A DNA stretch of 64,000 nucleotides, taken from Blattamonas nauphoetae. Taxonomy: Eukaryota; Preaxostyla; Oxymonadida. The notes under the pieces are model-generated. The model ran no database searches. It had not been told where the DNA came from and saw only the letters and a list, made by a program, of their open reading frames with translations. Where the stretch lies: the NCBI GenBank assembly GCA_033064195.1, contig JARBJD010000055.1, positions 1 through 64,000 on the forward strand. Reading direction: 5' to 3'. Position 1 is the stretch's first letter. Every line of letters begins with the position of its first letter. Made by a program: the position numbers and the translations under genes. This document shows positions 36,057 through 47,455 of this stretch, piece by piece.

Positions 36057-37688
36057 CTGAGGTTACACCATTCATGGAATTTGGAACTTTTCCGGCATAC
36101 CACTTCACCCCATGATAATTTTTTTGCTTGAACATCTTTTCCGGAAACGACGATATCTTTATCCTGATCTTTGTAGAGATTCAACATAGAGAGATGTTAT
36201 GGGAAAACTAGTGAGAAGTAAAGAAAATGGAGTATTAAACCAACAATAAAGGAGAAAAAGACTTAATTTTGAGTGAATGATTGCGCAGTTTCATCGCTAT
36301 TGTCGGCTCTGACTGTTTTCAAGATGAGTTCAATGTGTTCATCGTCCAAGACAGCGACTGGTCCCTCAGGTTCGTACTCAATTCCAATCCCACTCATGAG
36401 GAAAGCAGATTGAATGTTGTGGAGGGTAGTTACAGTTTGATATCCTGAAAACACTTGTTGGATTGTGACTGGAAGTGGAACTGGCCCGGTCGACAGTTTG
36501 ATTCGGGTTACTGTCTTCTTCACAATTCCGAAGGTTAAACGGTCCAGACTCTGAAGCAGATGAGTCGTATTGGGAGGTAGATGAAAGACAGATATTCCAT
36601 GATCGGAACACATCCCTCTTGATTCTGTCGAGAGATGGAAGGCTACGTTGTCAAGGATGAGGACTGCCTTAGCGTGTGGTTTCTTTATCTCCTTTCTGAT
36701 TGCCTTCACGTAGGGAATGAGCACGTATTCAAGCCATCTTTGGTAAACCTCACAGTTGAATCCTCCTTTTGGTGAAGAATCCAACATGATTTCGCGCTCC
36801 AGGTCCAGTCCGTACTGTCGTGATTGGTCTTCACTGAGTGGCTGTTTCAGTGATACATACATGGGTAATCGGCGGCCAGAGAGGGAGATGGCGCCCATGA
36901 TGGAAAATTTGATCTCCTTTTCATCTGTCGGATAATTAAGTGGAATTCTTCTGAGCCTCTGTGATCCTATAAGACGTTGAGGTCTGTTATCCTTTCTCTG
37001 TTGATACCCCATTTCGTCACAGTTCACTAGTAGCAAGGGATGCACATTTTCAATTTCGACTTTGAGACGTGCAAAGTGTGTCATGATTGTTTCGATTTCG
37101 ACTTTCATTTTCGATGAATCCCTTTCGTTGATGGTGTGGAAGCAGATTCTGTCTTTGTGTCGATTGACGAATTCATACGGCCAAGATACTGAAAGTGTTG
37201 TTTTTCCGGATGCCCGCAAGACCCATCGAACCAGATCGCTAGTGGTCCACAGTTTGAGTTCTTCACTGTCCTTCTCAATCTCGTCCAGCAGCTGCCCAAC
37301 CTGTGCCCTTGAAAGAACAGCATTTGTGACGTGTTCTTGTTTTTCATGGGATGGACCATGGATTGCCTTGCTAGCCACGTTGGGAGAGCAGCCAACGATT
37401 TGTGCCAACGATTGTCTGGAAAGGGTTGGAAACGATTGTGCTTGCTGAAATGCGATGAGCTGTCGGCATCCGTCTGCAAACGATGTCCAAGAAAAAAGTT
37501 GGATGCTGAGTCCTGCCTCGAACGCCGCGAATTGCGGCCAGCCGTTCTCGCGAGGGACTCTCTCAATGTCAGCAAGTGAGAGGGTGGTGCGGTGAGCTGT
37601 CATCTTTCCTTGCTCGAAAAAAGTTTCGTATTTATGGTTCGTAAGATTTGCAGGAAAGTTCCAAATTCCATGAATGGTGTAACCTCAG
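36057..37688. mobile_element. Pogo-type DNA transposon, apparently complete (1,632 bp)
   Basis: The ends are inverted repeats of about 35 bp beginning CTGAGGTTACACCATTCATG, identical except for one extra T in the left copy. A TA target duplication (36055-36056 and 37689-37690) flanks it. Copy A shows the empty site GACTTTATCGCC. The only gene inside is the minus-strand transposase. Near-perfect ends and an open transposase suggest a recent insertion. Confidence 0.95.
36263..37603 (-). CDS. Pogo/DDE_1-type transposase (446 aa)
   Basis: The protein has helix-turn-helix-like N-terminal segments (about residues 10-100) and an Arg/Trp-rich linker. The DDE_1 catalytic core spans about 185-365. The expected acidic triad is visible: Asp196 in LLVNCDEMGY, Asp318 in AVLILDNVAFH, and Asp354 in HLLQSLDRLTFG, giving the 35-residue spacing of pogo-group DDD enzymes. 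Length and layout fit the family, and the frame is uninterrupted from ATG to stop. It acts in the nucleus to cut and paste the element at TA sites. It is antisense to the receptor gene it interrupts. Confidence 0.93.
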   Translation of the reverse strand: MTAHRTTLSLADIERVPRENGWPQFAAFEAGLSIQLFSWTSFADGCRQLIAFQQAQSFPTLSRQSLAQIVGCSPNVASKAIHGPSHEKQEHVTNAVLSRAQVGQLLDEIEKDSEELKLWTTSDLVRWVLRASGKTTLSVSWPYEFVNRHKDRICFHTINERDSSKMKVEIETIMTHFARLKVEIENVHPLLLVNCDEMGYQQRKDNRPQRLIGSQRLRRIPLNYPTDEKEIKFSIMGAISLSGRRLPMYVSLKQPLSEDQSRQYGLDLEREIMLDSSPKGGFNCEVYQRWLEYVLIPYVKAIRKEIKKPHAKAVLILDNVAFHLSTESRGMCSDHGISVFHLPPNTTHLLQSLDRLTFGIVKKTVTRIKLSTGPVPLPVTIQQVFSGYQTVTTLHNIQSAFLMSGIGIEYEPEGPVAVLDDEHIELILKTVRADNSDETAQSFTQN

Positions 37689-38236
37689 TATCGCCAAGGT
37701 CCTCCGGTGCCACTTCTCAAACATGCATTACAATTGCACATCAAGCAGCGACAGTGACAGGGGAGGATCATGCATCTACACCTCTGACTCACGAGTCATC
37801 CCTTCCATCGAAGGATGCACTTTCATTGAGTGCTCTGTCGATAGTATGTCTTATATGCACGGAGGGTGTATTTACCTTTACTTGGCCGGAATTGCCTCCA
37901 GTTCTCAAGCACCGATTGTCAAGTCGTGCACCTTCACTGACTTCTATCCAACACAACCGAATAGTGAAGGGTATCGCGGGGGAGGTGTTGGTGTATATTA
38001 TCCAAGAGCATCCATCGAGATCACAGACTGGATGTCGTGCCTCCATCCGACAACCAACCAAGGCCACCAACAATTGAGACCGGTGACGTGTGGGAAAACA
38101 ATGGGTGGCCATCGATCAAACTTTCAAACAAAATATTAGACCTCCTCGTCTATTATGCCATTGCCATTTCTTTTTGATAAGAGATGTTTTTCCCGCAGAG
38201 CATACAACAATCACAATAACTTCACTCCTCACTTCA

Positions 38237-38711
38237 TAGTGGTCGGATAAACCCGTTAACTCCGATAAACCCGTTAAAACATCCCCCATTTCACATATAT
38301 CATCTCTTTCACACGACTCATCAGTTGTACCTGTAAGAAAACCCTAGTGAGAATTCTGGAAGGAATTGTGACTCTTTCAGAGATTGGATCAAAGACAATG
38401 GGTCTATTCAAATGGATGAAATGCCAACGACGACACAGCGCAAGTTATCCTGACCATGAAAAGCTCGACTCGCAACACATGATCCCTCTAGTTCTCGGAA
38501 ATAGATTTGTTCAACTTCGTTCAAAAAACAACGTTCACTTTTCGCTTTGCATTTCACAATCATTCTTTCATGAAGAACTCTAGTTTTAAAAAAAATGAGG
38601 AAATGCATGAATGTGAAGTGGAAGGAGAATTAAGATGAAGAGGGGAGACTGTTTCGTCCCTTTGGAAGGGTTAACGGGTTTATCCGCTCTAACGGGTTTG
38701 TCCGGGTACTA
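38237..38711. mobile_element. Short inverted-repeat element (475 bp, MITE-like), nested in DIRS-like element 1
   Basis: The ends are inverted repeats beginning TAGTGGTCGGATAAACCCGT on the left and, read inward, TAGTACCCGGACAAACCCGT on the right. Each end holds two direct copies of a GATAAACCCGTTA-like motif. A TCA target duplication flanks it (38234-38236, 38712-38714). It has no gene. It shares the TAGT terminus and the TCA duplication with the element at 50785-51758, but the internal sequence differs. Confidence 0.8.
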
Positions 38712-41119
38712 TCATTTCATTTGCCAACGATAAAGTCCTCTGAGGAACTAACAAATTAACAATCATCTCTCAATCGACGAGTAATCACTCAAGACAGTGA
38801 AAGCATGTGGAGCGAGTTGTCAGTATCGCTACACGATATCACACAACTTCCAAAACGACGGAAAAAGTTTACAGGTAGCGCCGACAATATCAAAGGATTC
38901 TGATTTGCATTTAAGGCAATGGCTGACGAGGAGGAGACATACACCATCAAGCATCCAATATGATAGCATTGAGCAGGTTTAGAGGCGGGTTACCTCTCAA
39001 ACAACCTCATCTCACCATTCAACAAGTTGCTCCATATCATCCTCGCTGAACAATTAAGTTACGAAACTCAGACTATTCCCAGAGGAATACAATAGCCATC
39101 TCCTGCACAATCCCGATTGCAGAATGAAGATCGCAATGCATCACTTCACCACTCCCAAGTTCACTCGTCACTGGACATAACAGAGGGACAGGTGGTCACA
39201 ACAGTTGTTTCAAGTGCTCAAGAATGTGCAAGATCAGTGATTCATCTCATATTCCCGGCATATGAAGGAGTGACATATCCGATCCCGAACTAAAAATATC
39301 GAGCCAACCATACCCTGATGCCGCCAGACAAGGTCCTAACTTTGTCCAGGCAATCGAACAAATTGTATTTCTCCACCTCCAACTTAATACTGGAATATTA
39401 TTGGGAGGACATAGCTCCTCCCTCCACTCTCACACCTTCCCACTTTCAACCGATGGACGATACTGTAGCGGACACGTTCAGCGGCACTCCAGACAGTGCT
39501 ACTATCGTGAACCCTTGTGCGGACATCACTCAAGATTGCATCACTACTCTACGCACATGCGGAATGGATCAACACAGAAAGGCCACTTTCCTCAGGTGGT
39601 GGACATGGAACAGATGCTAAATGTTGCCAAAAATGATTGTAGACGATCGGGTGATCGTGCCAATCCCGTAAAAAATCATCCCATTGACATTGAGCTGGAT
39701 CAGGAACAAATTTTCATGGACATGCTGACGGATCTGGAAACAGCCGAGGAAGATGGGCTCGAGATGCGCCCGCTGCTGACCATGTTCCAACTAATTTCAT
39801 CTGGCACTCCGTACCTTGATTTATTAGAATGCACGCGTTTTGGATCCCACTAACAAATCTACACCACGCCAACTCGGAGGTGGGGTTCTCCCCCCTTTTG
39901 GTGTCCATCTCAGAATTAGTTAAAGGAGGAATGTCATCCAACTTGGAACATGGGAATGCACATCGACATGTGAAAATTTTGGGCAGCTATTCTCAGTCGT
40001 CAACAAATCCCACACCCTGGTTATCGATCTGAGAATACATGCAATTCAGTCCAGAATGAATCACTCCAATCTCCAATAGCTTCAGCGTTTATTGAGTGCC
40101 TTCCGAGCTCCCAGAACCTTCAAGCAAAAATTACATCGTCACACCTATCAAACGTTCAAAATAAAACGCTGATGATTGTCTGGCGCCACTCAACTTCACT
40201 TCGACGGTCTCCCCCGAAGTTCCGCACCAAGTTGTCGGCACTCCACCATTTCATCTCAAATTCTCTGTAAACTGTGAACACACTGCCAATTTGAAAAAGG
40301 AAAGACCAATCTCCAATTAAACCACCAGACAGATCGATTGGGTTTGTCAAGGCTCCATAGGAGCCGAAACAGGAACAACGTGGTCAAACGAAACAAGTAG
40401 CGATCCGAATCCCACACGTCCACCGCGAAAACGAGAAATTGAGAAAGAGAACAATATACAGTCGCACCAGAGCCACCTAAGATGGATTGATTCGAAGAGC
40501 CAGCAATACTGAAAGTCAAAACGACAACACAAAAATCGGCTCCACCACCAGCTCAAAAGCCGGTTGAACAGCTCCCAAATCCACCAAAGAACCACCAACA
40601 TTAAAACAAAGAGGCTGTAAAGACAGTGGGACAAGCGGCGATGGAACAGATTATCGAGAAGTTAGTGGAGCTGAAGGTGGAGACGAAAGAGGAAGCGAAG
40701 ACGGAAGAACCAATTCCAGCGCCAGTTGAACGAAAGCAAGAAACGAAGCAAGTTCAGAAAGGAATGGCGAAAGCCGAAACCGATCCTTACGCCGAAACAA
40801 GAATTAGTGAAGGTAACAAGCGAACCAGCAGCCGCAGCGAGACAAAAGGAGACAGAGTTTGGTTTAGAAGGGTCAAAGAAGGCAAGAAAGTTGAAGAAAA
40901 AGCCGAAGGAGGAAGAGAATGGAACAGAAGGAGCGATGTTGAGGGAGGAAGCGGAAATCAGGGTGACACAACCACCAAAGACCATTCCAACAGAAGTGTC
41001 AGCACCAGCACATGAGGTCCAGAAAGGAGAAGAAGGAGGAGAATAAGGCCGTGGGTCTCATCCATCTCATTAGCACGCCCATGCCCATCCGAACCTGTTG
41101 GCTCAGATACCATCGTGGA

Positions 41120-41490
41120 ATCTCTGAAGAATCGGAAGAATACCTGTCCCAACTCACTTCACGGATTCACTACACAGTGTCCAATCTGCGAGACCAGGAA
41201 AGAAGCAGAATCGGGTTGTCATGAGGGACACTCGGTCAACTCGTTCGTCTCTCTGCAGAGGCATCTTTCCTTTCTTGCGCCCATACCGGTTCTTTCAAAG
41301 CTGACACACCCGAGTCCAATCGAATCTCATGTCTCAAAAACCATCAGTACAAAAAGAAAGAACCACAGAAGTCTGTCGTCATCATCAAACTTTCTGGAAA
41401 GAACTGAACAGTCGGAAGAATACATGTCCAAACTCACTTCACGGATTCATGAAACAGTGTCCACCTGTGAGACCAGGAAAGATAGAGCCC
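41120..41490. repeat. Pair of direct repeats about 75 bp long
   Basis: A block with AACTCACTTCACGGATTCA, a CAGTGTCCA motif and GAGACCAGGAAAGA occurs at about 41135-41210 and again at 41408-41485, roughly 280 bp apart, with moderate divergence. The coding potential is unclear. Confidence 0.6.
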
Positions 41491-41773
41491 AGACACTCAA
41501 CTTCCATCATGTCACAAAAACAGAAGGTTTCTCGATCAATCCCATCACGACAGTCGGTCCTCCGTGACAGCTTCACATCAAAAGAGTGATGTAAGTCTCA
41601 GCGAAGAGACACGGACAGGTCTCTGGACACAATCGGAAAGTCAATACAGGTCGAAGTCGTGATCAGTCTCAATCGGACAGGGTCATTTCGCCACACAATT
41701 CTGATGCAAATCCACACGAGAACTCTAACCGACAGCACTCCCGAACGGAATATCTGTCTCGTTCACGACACAA

Positions 41774-42041
41774 CTTTGTAACAAACCAAAGCTCCCACTC
41801 CATTGAGATAAAGGTCAGTGAAGTGGCCCATAGGTCCTGATGGGCAAAAAAGGGATTCAATTTAAATTATTCTCCAAATTAGATTCATTATGAGTTTTTA
41901 CACTTCTTTTTCTCGAATCAGGGCAAACCAATGATCCGAGAAACTACCGCTTTCGCGGTGGGAGAGGGAGCAAAGGCCCTTCGGCCTGGTCAATCTTGGG
42001 GGCAGCTTTTGAACTCCGTGGGAGCTTTGGTTTGTTACAAG
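41774..42041. repeat. Inverted repeat, 22 bp perfect arms, inside DIRS-like element 1
   Basis: The arm TTGTAACAAACCAAAGCTCC at the left reappears as its complement near 42019-42041. Sequence next to it (CTCCCACTCCATTGAGATAA and the block to AGGTCCT) occurs inverted at 46300-46395, and a third partial copy lies at 42040-42105. Between the arms are small stem-loops (ACCGCTTTCGCGGT, GGCCCTTCGGCC). Confidence 0.6.
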
Positions 42042-43179
42042 GAGCTCTCTTACCAGTCGCTCCTCACAAACCTTCAGCTCCCACTCCATTGAGAGTTGAA
42101 AAGAACCTAGCAGAGAACGAAAGAGAATGAAGAGATAAGACAGAACATATCTGTTCAGAGAGGACCGTGACACCACTTTAGTGGCTGCAGCCAAGATTTG
42201 TTGTGATCAGTTCCTGAGTGTGTTCCTCCATTCCTCTAGTTCTGGAGGGAGTTCTTTCTTGATTGACGACCTGATGCAGTATCAAGCCGATCGTGATGAG
42301 GGATGAAAAGTTCGATATCAGATTCGATTGACCCAGGGTGATAGTCAAAGTTCGTTCGGGAATATCGGAGAACGGAACTCCGGAGGACGACACTTTCAGC
42401 CTGTCTAGTGCTGCACTTGTTGATTTCCTTCTCCCACATCAGAAAGATATCTGCTCTAATCGTTGCGTGCGATTCGCTTGTTGATGACGTAGCTATTGAC
42501 AGAATCGTTGAAAGAGTCCAAGCGATGAAGCCACTGTGAAGATAACTTCATTCCCAGCTCACCCTCTATCATTCTTGTGAGCGCTGGAGAAGTTCACTTG
42601 ACGCGTTGGACCAGATGAACAGGCGAAACAGAGGAAAACCCTCCTGTGGTACTGAGAATCCCACTGTATCCCTTGACAGACAGTGATTCATCCATGAAAG
42701 ACCGACCAATGCTTGACGACTGAATGTGCTTCCACCCTTTGTAGCTCAACAATCGAACCCATCAGACTGATGGTGGCTGAACCATCGAATATAATGACTG
42801 AGAGAGAAGGACTCAATGGAATGTCATGCATTCCACCATCGAGTGTAGCTCTCTGGCAGAGTTGAGCGTACAATCCAGAACCGCTAATTCTGATTGAATT
42901 TCTCAGTATGGAGTTGGACAGAGAAGAATCTGCTTTGCATAATGTTGCTTTTGAAAATCTACGATCAGCTTGATGGCGAGTCTATCGAAAATTGTTGTTG
43001 TTTGTTTCATCCACGCCTTCAATCGACTTTATGCTTCGAGATTGTTGGAGAACAAGAGATATTGTCATCATTTTTGATTGTTGTGATTCGACCATTTTTG
43101 ATGAAATCTGTCATAGTCGCACGGAACAGTCACTGTTCGACTTCGTCTACTATCCGTTCGTGTGCAGTTGCAGGAAGAA

Positions 43180-44290
43180 TACCTGAAGGCTCGCGCCGAA
43201 TGGGACCTGTTGGAACACTCGCTCACCGAGTCTGCTTTTTCCCAATTTGTTGTTCAAAGAAGCCACCGAAGAGGTCGCTGGTTGTGAACATCGTGTGGTA
43301 TCTCGTGAGGTTTGCTGCTGTAGAACATCGCAAACATAGACACGAATGGTACATTCCCTTTGCTTTTAGAATTGTGCAGATTGTGATTCCGTCCATTCAG
43401 GGCCTCGCTGATGGAGTGTGTATCGGCCCTTCTTCCGTCGAACGCTGTCGATGCGAGGGATGCTAAGTTCGTTCATCTCCAACAAGACGATGAAGCTGAA
43501 CCTGATCACTCAGAGAGAAGTGGGATCGGGGCGTCTTCTGTCGCTGATGACGACCGATACGCGGAATGTGGGGATCTTTACTGGTAGATCTACTTCGTGC
43601 TGTTGCTGCTGTCGATCCAAATTGTGGTTCCGCTGATGATGGGAGTGGCGATGCAGAAGTACCATTCTGTCCGCTCGCAGTTCCCATCGCGAAAGTTTTG
43701 ACGCGGTGTTTGGCGATGTTTTGTTGGAACAAGATTGTCGCGATGATAGAAGAATGCGAAGAGAAGCACTCTGAGAAGACGAATCTTCATCCATCCCCCG
43801 CCACCCTGGTGAGGAGACAAGAGTGATTATGTTCTTGTCCGTCGAGTCTATTCGTGTGATCGATTGATGAATATGTTCAGTGTTGTTCAAAGGCGTTTGT
43901 GCCCCATATTCTAAGTTCAGATTGGCAGACTTCCCAATTAAATGGCGTTGTCTTTGTCACTTTCAAGCTGCATCGTTCTGATGCGCATCAGGGAGAATTA
44001 ACCTCCCTGATTCCCCAGTGACAGTATCACCACGACCATTTCAGGCGGATGGAGAGCATAGAACCGCACCGACGATTCATAGAACGGTTTTCTAGAGGTG
44101 AGCGGTCGATGACGTTCAACGGGGTAACAGCTGTGTTGAGTTGATACTTCTTATCTAGATTAAAGCGACGGAAACATTGCCAACTCGAGAGAGGCTGATA
44201 TGATGCTGATGAAAGGAAAGGCAGAATGTAGATGACATCTACGAAGAGGCTTGACAAGTTCATGACTGGTTCTGACGTCTATGACGATGA
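43180..44290 (+). pseudogene. Decayed fragment resembling an ABCC-type ABC transporter
   Basis: In changing plus-strand frames the sequence reads like the first membrane domain of ABCC (MRP-like) transporters. The clearest stretch, at 43418-43570, contains MRGMLSSFISNKTMKLNLIT and VGSGRLLSLMTTDTRNVG, matching the family pattern of a coupling-helix region followed by a GxIxNLMSxD-like motif. A membrane-helix-like stretch (FVLLLLSIQIVVPLMMGVAM) follows, and near 44230 STKRLDKFMTGSD resembles the segment before the nucleotide-binding domain. The frames are broken by several stops, and no Walker motif was found. The assignment rests on pattern recall. It lies wholly inside DIRS-like element 1, so it was captured by it or inserted later. 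Confidence 0.5.
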
Positions 44291-47200
44291 AAGAGGATAA
44301 CGGCACGGAATTGGTGGCGAGAATGTAGTGGAGACGTTTATGTCCCTCGATGCGCTGTCTCCAACATTCAAACATCGACAATGATGATGAAGGTGCTGCT
44401 GATTGGATAATATGGAGATGTACCCCGAAAAGGTGCTGAAGAACTTCGACTTCAAGCATGAGAGGGTCGGCATCACTCGTTGGTGCGCATCGTCGTGTTC
44501 ACTTGCACGATCAGGCGAGAGACTCCACCTGTGCTCGTAGAAGCCGTAGCAGTTGCATGCGTTCGCCATAACATCGGTCGTGTTCGACACGAAACAATCA
44601 TCTCTGGAATTGCGAAGGATTCTAATCTTGTAGAACTGCTTCAGATGCGCCAGCTCAAGTTCAGTTTCGTATTGTGTGTACTGGTAACTCGTAGGAGAGA
44701 GTGCACATCCAACTGGATCTGTGAGTGAACGTGTTGAGAGGGAGGAGTGGACGGACGACTTCCACACCCTGTCAGACCAAACTTAAATACTTGTGGAAAC
44801 CTTCGGTGTGTGGTTCCGATCGTTGGAACCTCGATAATGATGCTCTCTTGCTTGATGGTATCGCATCACTTCACACCGCACAAACAGGCTATGGTCTGAT
44901 AATATCGAAGAATCCAATGCGAAAACTCAAAAACGCGATTCAAGGTCGATATCAAGATATAGGGAGCTTCTCCCATGTAAACCGATGAATTTTTGATCAT
45001 TCCATGATCGCTAATGAATATTGTGTTCCATGCGTTGAGAAACTCTCGTCCGAATCCGAAGAGGTTCTTGAATCTGTGAAAGATCCTTTCCCGCCAACGT
45101 CACGTAATAGTGTGACACTGTCACTGACATCACTAAGGTCATAACTTCGATTATCATATCGGCCGAAGGCACCTGAGATGGCAATCCGAGTTGGTGGATC
45201 TCCCTTCGCGACGACGAAAAATCGTGCTGCTGCGTTGAGATCTTGATGTGCTGAAGTAAGTTCAGAGTTGTTGCATTAAGTATCTGTGGTGAATACGGCC
45301 TGAGTAACGCCATTTTCCTCCATTTCTCCCACAACAGGTGACGGCGTTTTATTTATCAATCATTGTCGCATTAACTGTGAATTCGGCAGCAATCGATCAA
45401 TCATTCTTTCAGTGTTTCTCTCTGGAATAGTGAGTCACCCATGGAGCTTCAACTTGATTGGATGAGTCGTTTGATCATTGGGAGATGCTTATTGAGGATG
45501 TCCATTATTTCTATCGTTTTTTCGGAGAATTCTTTGGTTAATTTGAGTTAGTGATGTTCAAACACATCATCCTGCACATAGTCGATGATGACGGAAGAAT
45601 CGGAGGTATTTTGACTGTCCGTGCTAGTCAGCCCTGGGAAGTCAGAATACTCCGGGAAAATTGATGATACCATCCTGATTGATGCAAGAGAGATGCCGAG
45701 GGGAGAGAAGCAACAGGTGAAGCGTCAGATCACCTCCAAAATGCTGTGCCCTGAAACTCTTCTTGCTGGGCGTTCTCTAAGGTTCTCTCTTTGGTGCGGA
45801 ATTGCACCAGTGGCGTGATGGTTGCTTCCGATCGAACCTAAACAACGATGATGTCGTTCAGCGAACATTGATGTGCGAGGCTGACGACTCGGAAAGCTGA
45901 TGGTTGTTGGTTGTATGTGATCTAGTTTGATAAAGATCGTCAAACAAGGCATTTCATTGGCGACTAAATCCATCTTTCATCAGGATTAAGCAGGTTTTGA
46001 CTGATTGACGCGAGTCTCGTTGAGAGGTTGAAATCTGATCAATGCAGCTCTTTTGTTCTCTCGAAACGAGTGTGTCAGTTGCGCAAAGGGCGATTTCTTT
46101 AACTTGACTTGTGGGAGACTTTCTGGTAAGTTCGGCATCATTGTACTTCAATGAGATTGGTTGAACTTGTGATCACTGTTGCGTGCTTTCCTTAACTCTG
46201 TGCAGTATCTGAGTGAGTCTGATCTGTTGAGTACGCATTGGCGGGTTGCATGGACGGTGTTATTAACGATACAGATCAGCACTATATGAATCCATTTTGG
46301 AAATCCAAGGACCTATGGGCCACTTCACTGACCTTTATCTCAATGGAGTGGGAGCTGAAGGTTTGTGAGGAGCGACTGGTAAGAGAGCTCCTTCACTCGC
46401 CACATCAGAAGTCTCGAGGATCGTCCTCACAAGAGTATACGACGATGAGATGGGGAAGTGGGAATCAAGGCAGCTCTCTCCACTCGAGCCAACTCGGATC
46501 TTTCCAAAGAAATGTGGACCCAATGATTAACCTTGACAATACCTCACAATCACTAACCAACTCCAGCGAGTCAGTGTCGACCTTGTTTTGATTCACTCGG
46601 TAGCCACTTCACTTCATGATACCAATGGAGAGCAAAAATCCGCCCAGACCGGCAGAAAGGTCGCTTGGGTCATCAGAATCCCTCTTTGTTGCTAGCAGGA
46701 ACAGCAATGTGATCCATGATAATGTCTTTTCTCGCTCTTCCGGCCGAATAACCCTAGTCTCGAAACGCCATCTTACGAGTCACTCACTCCAGTCAACAGT
46801 TCTCAAGCAAAAACTAACAAGACGAGTGAAGCCACCATCTTGTGGCAATGGAGCATTGGTAGGAACAACATCATCCTCTTTCAAAGAGAGAGTTTTCTCA
46901 CATCATTCATGCGAGGAAGTGACACTTTTTCCACCCGACACACACGCAGCGGTCTCCATGATCATCAATAGCTCAATATTGATCCCTCCCTGACTATAAT
47001 ATCCGCTAGCCCAACCGTCAGTGAGAGCCGTTACGCACCATAGACAGTCTCACATTTCACCTGTTGTGGCAAGTCTCAAGACAGAGGGGAATTCTGGCCA
47101 TCAAGGAGACTGTGAACATCTGACGAATGGTGTTTCTTGATGCCACATCGACAAATAAGTTGGGCAACTCACATAGTTGACTGAATGGAGAGCTGTCTCT

Positions 47201-47375
47201 TCCTCCCTTCACATCGGACAGACTCTTCTCAAGCAAGCTGGCTGTTGGTGACAGCCCGAGCGGGATCACGGCCAGATTTAAGTGAAATCGTAAGATGACA
47301 AGACACTTACAAAGATATGTTACTCTTGTTTCTCTTCACTCTTTTGAGCTTCTCTTTATCTGATCCTTTCAACAC

Positions 47376-47455
47376 TCAATTGTTGGTGGCCTTGGTTGGT
47401 TGTCGGATGGAGGCACGACATCCTTTTACACCAACCAAGGCCCACCAACCTCAAG
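47376..47455. repeat. Internal complementary region of DIRS-like element 1
   Basis: The first part is the complement of the left outer end and the second part (from 47424, TTTTACACCAACC) the complement of the right outer end, joined at ACATCC/TTTTAC. In the DIRS family such a region is thought to template circle closure. Confidence 0.85.

Noticed and set aside
38240-38705. TAAACCCGTTA repeats as telomeric sequence
   Set aside because: They occur as paired inverted ends with a TCA target duplication, so they belong to a small DNA element.
41920-42010. Structured non-coding RNA suggested by ACCGCTTTCGCGGT and GGCCCTTCGGCC stems
   Set aside because: The stems are short, no known RNA family or polymerase III box fits, and the region lies in decayed repeat sequence.
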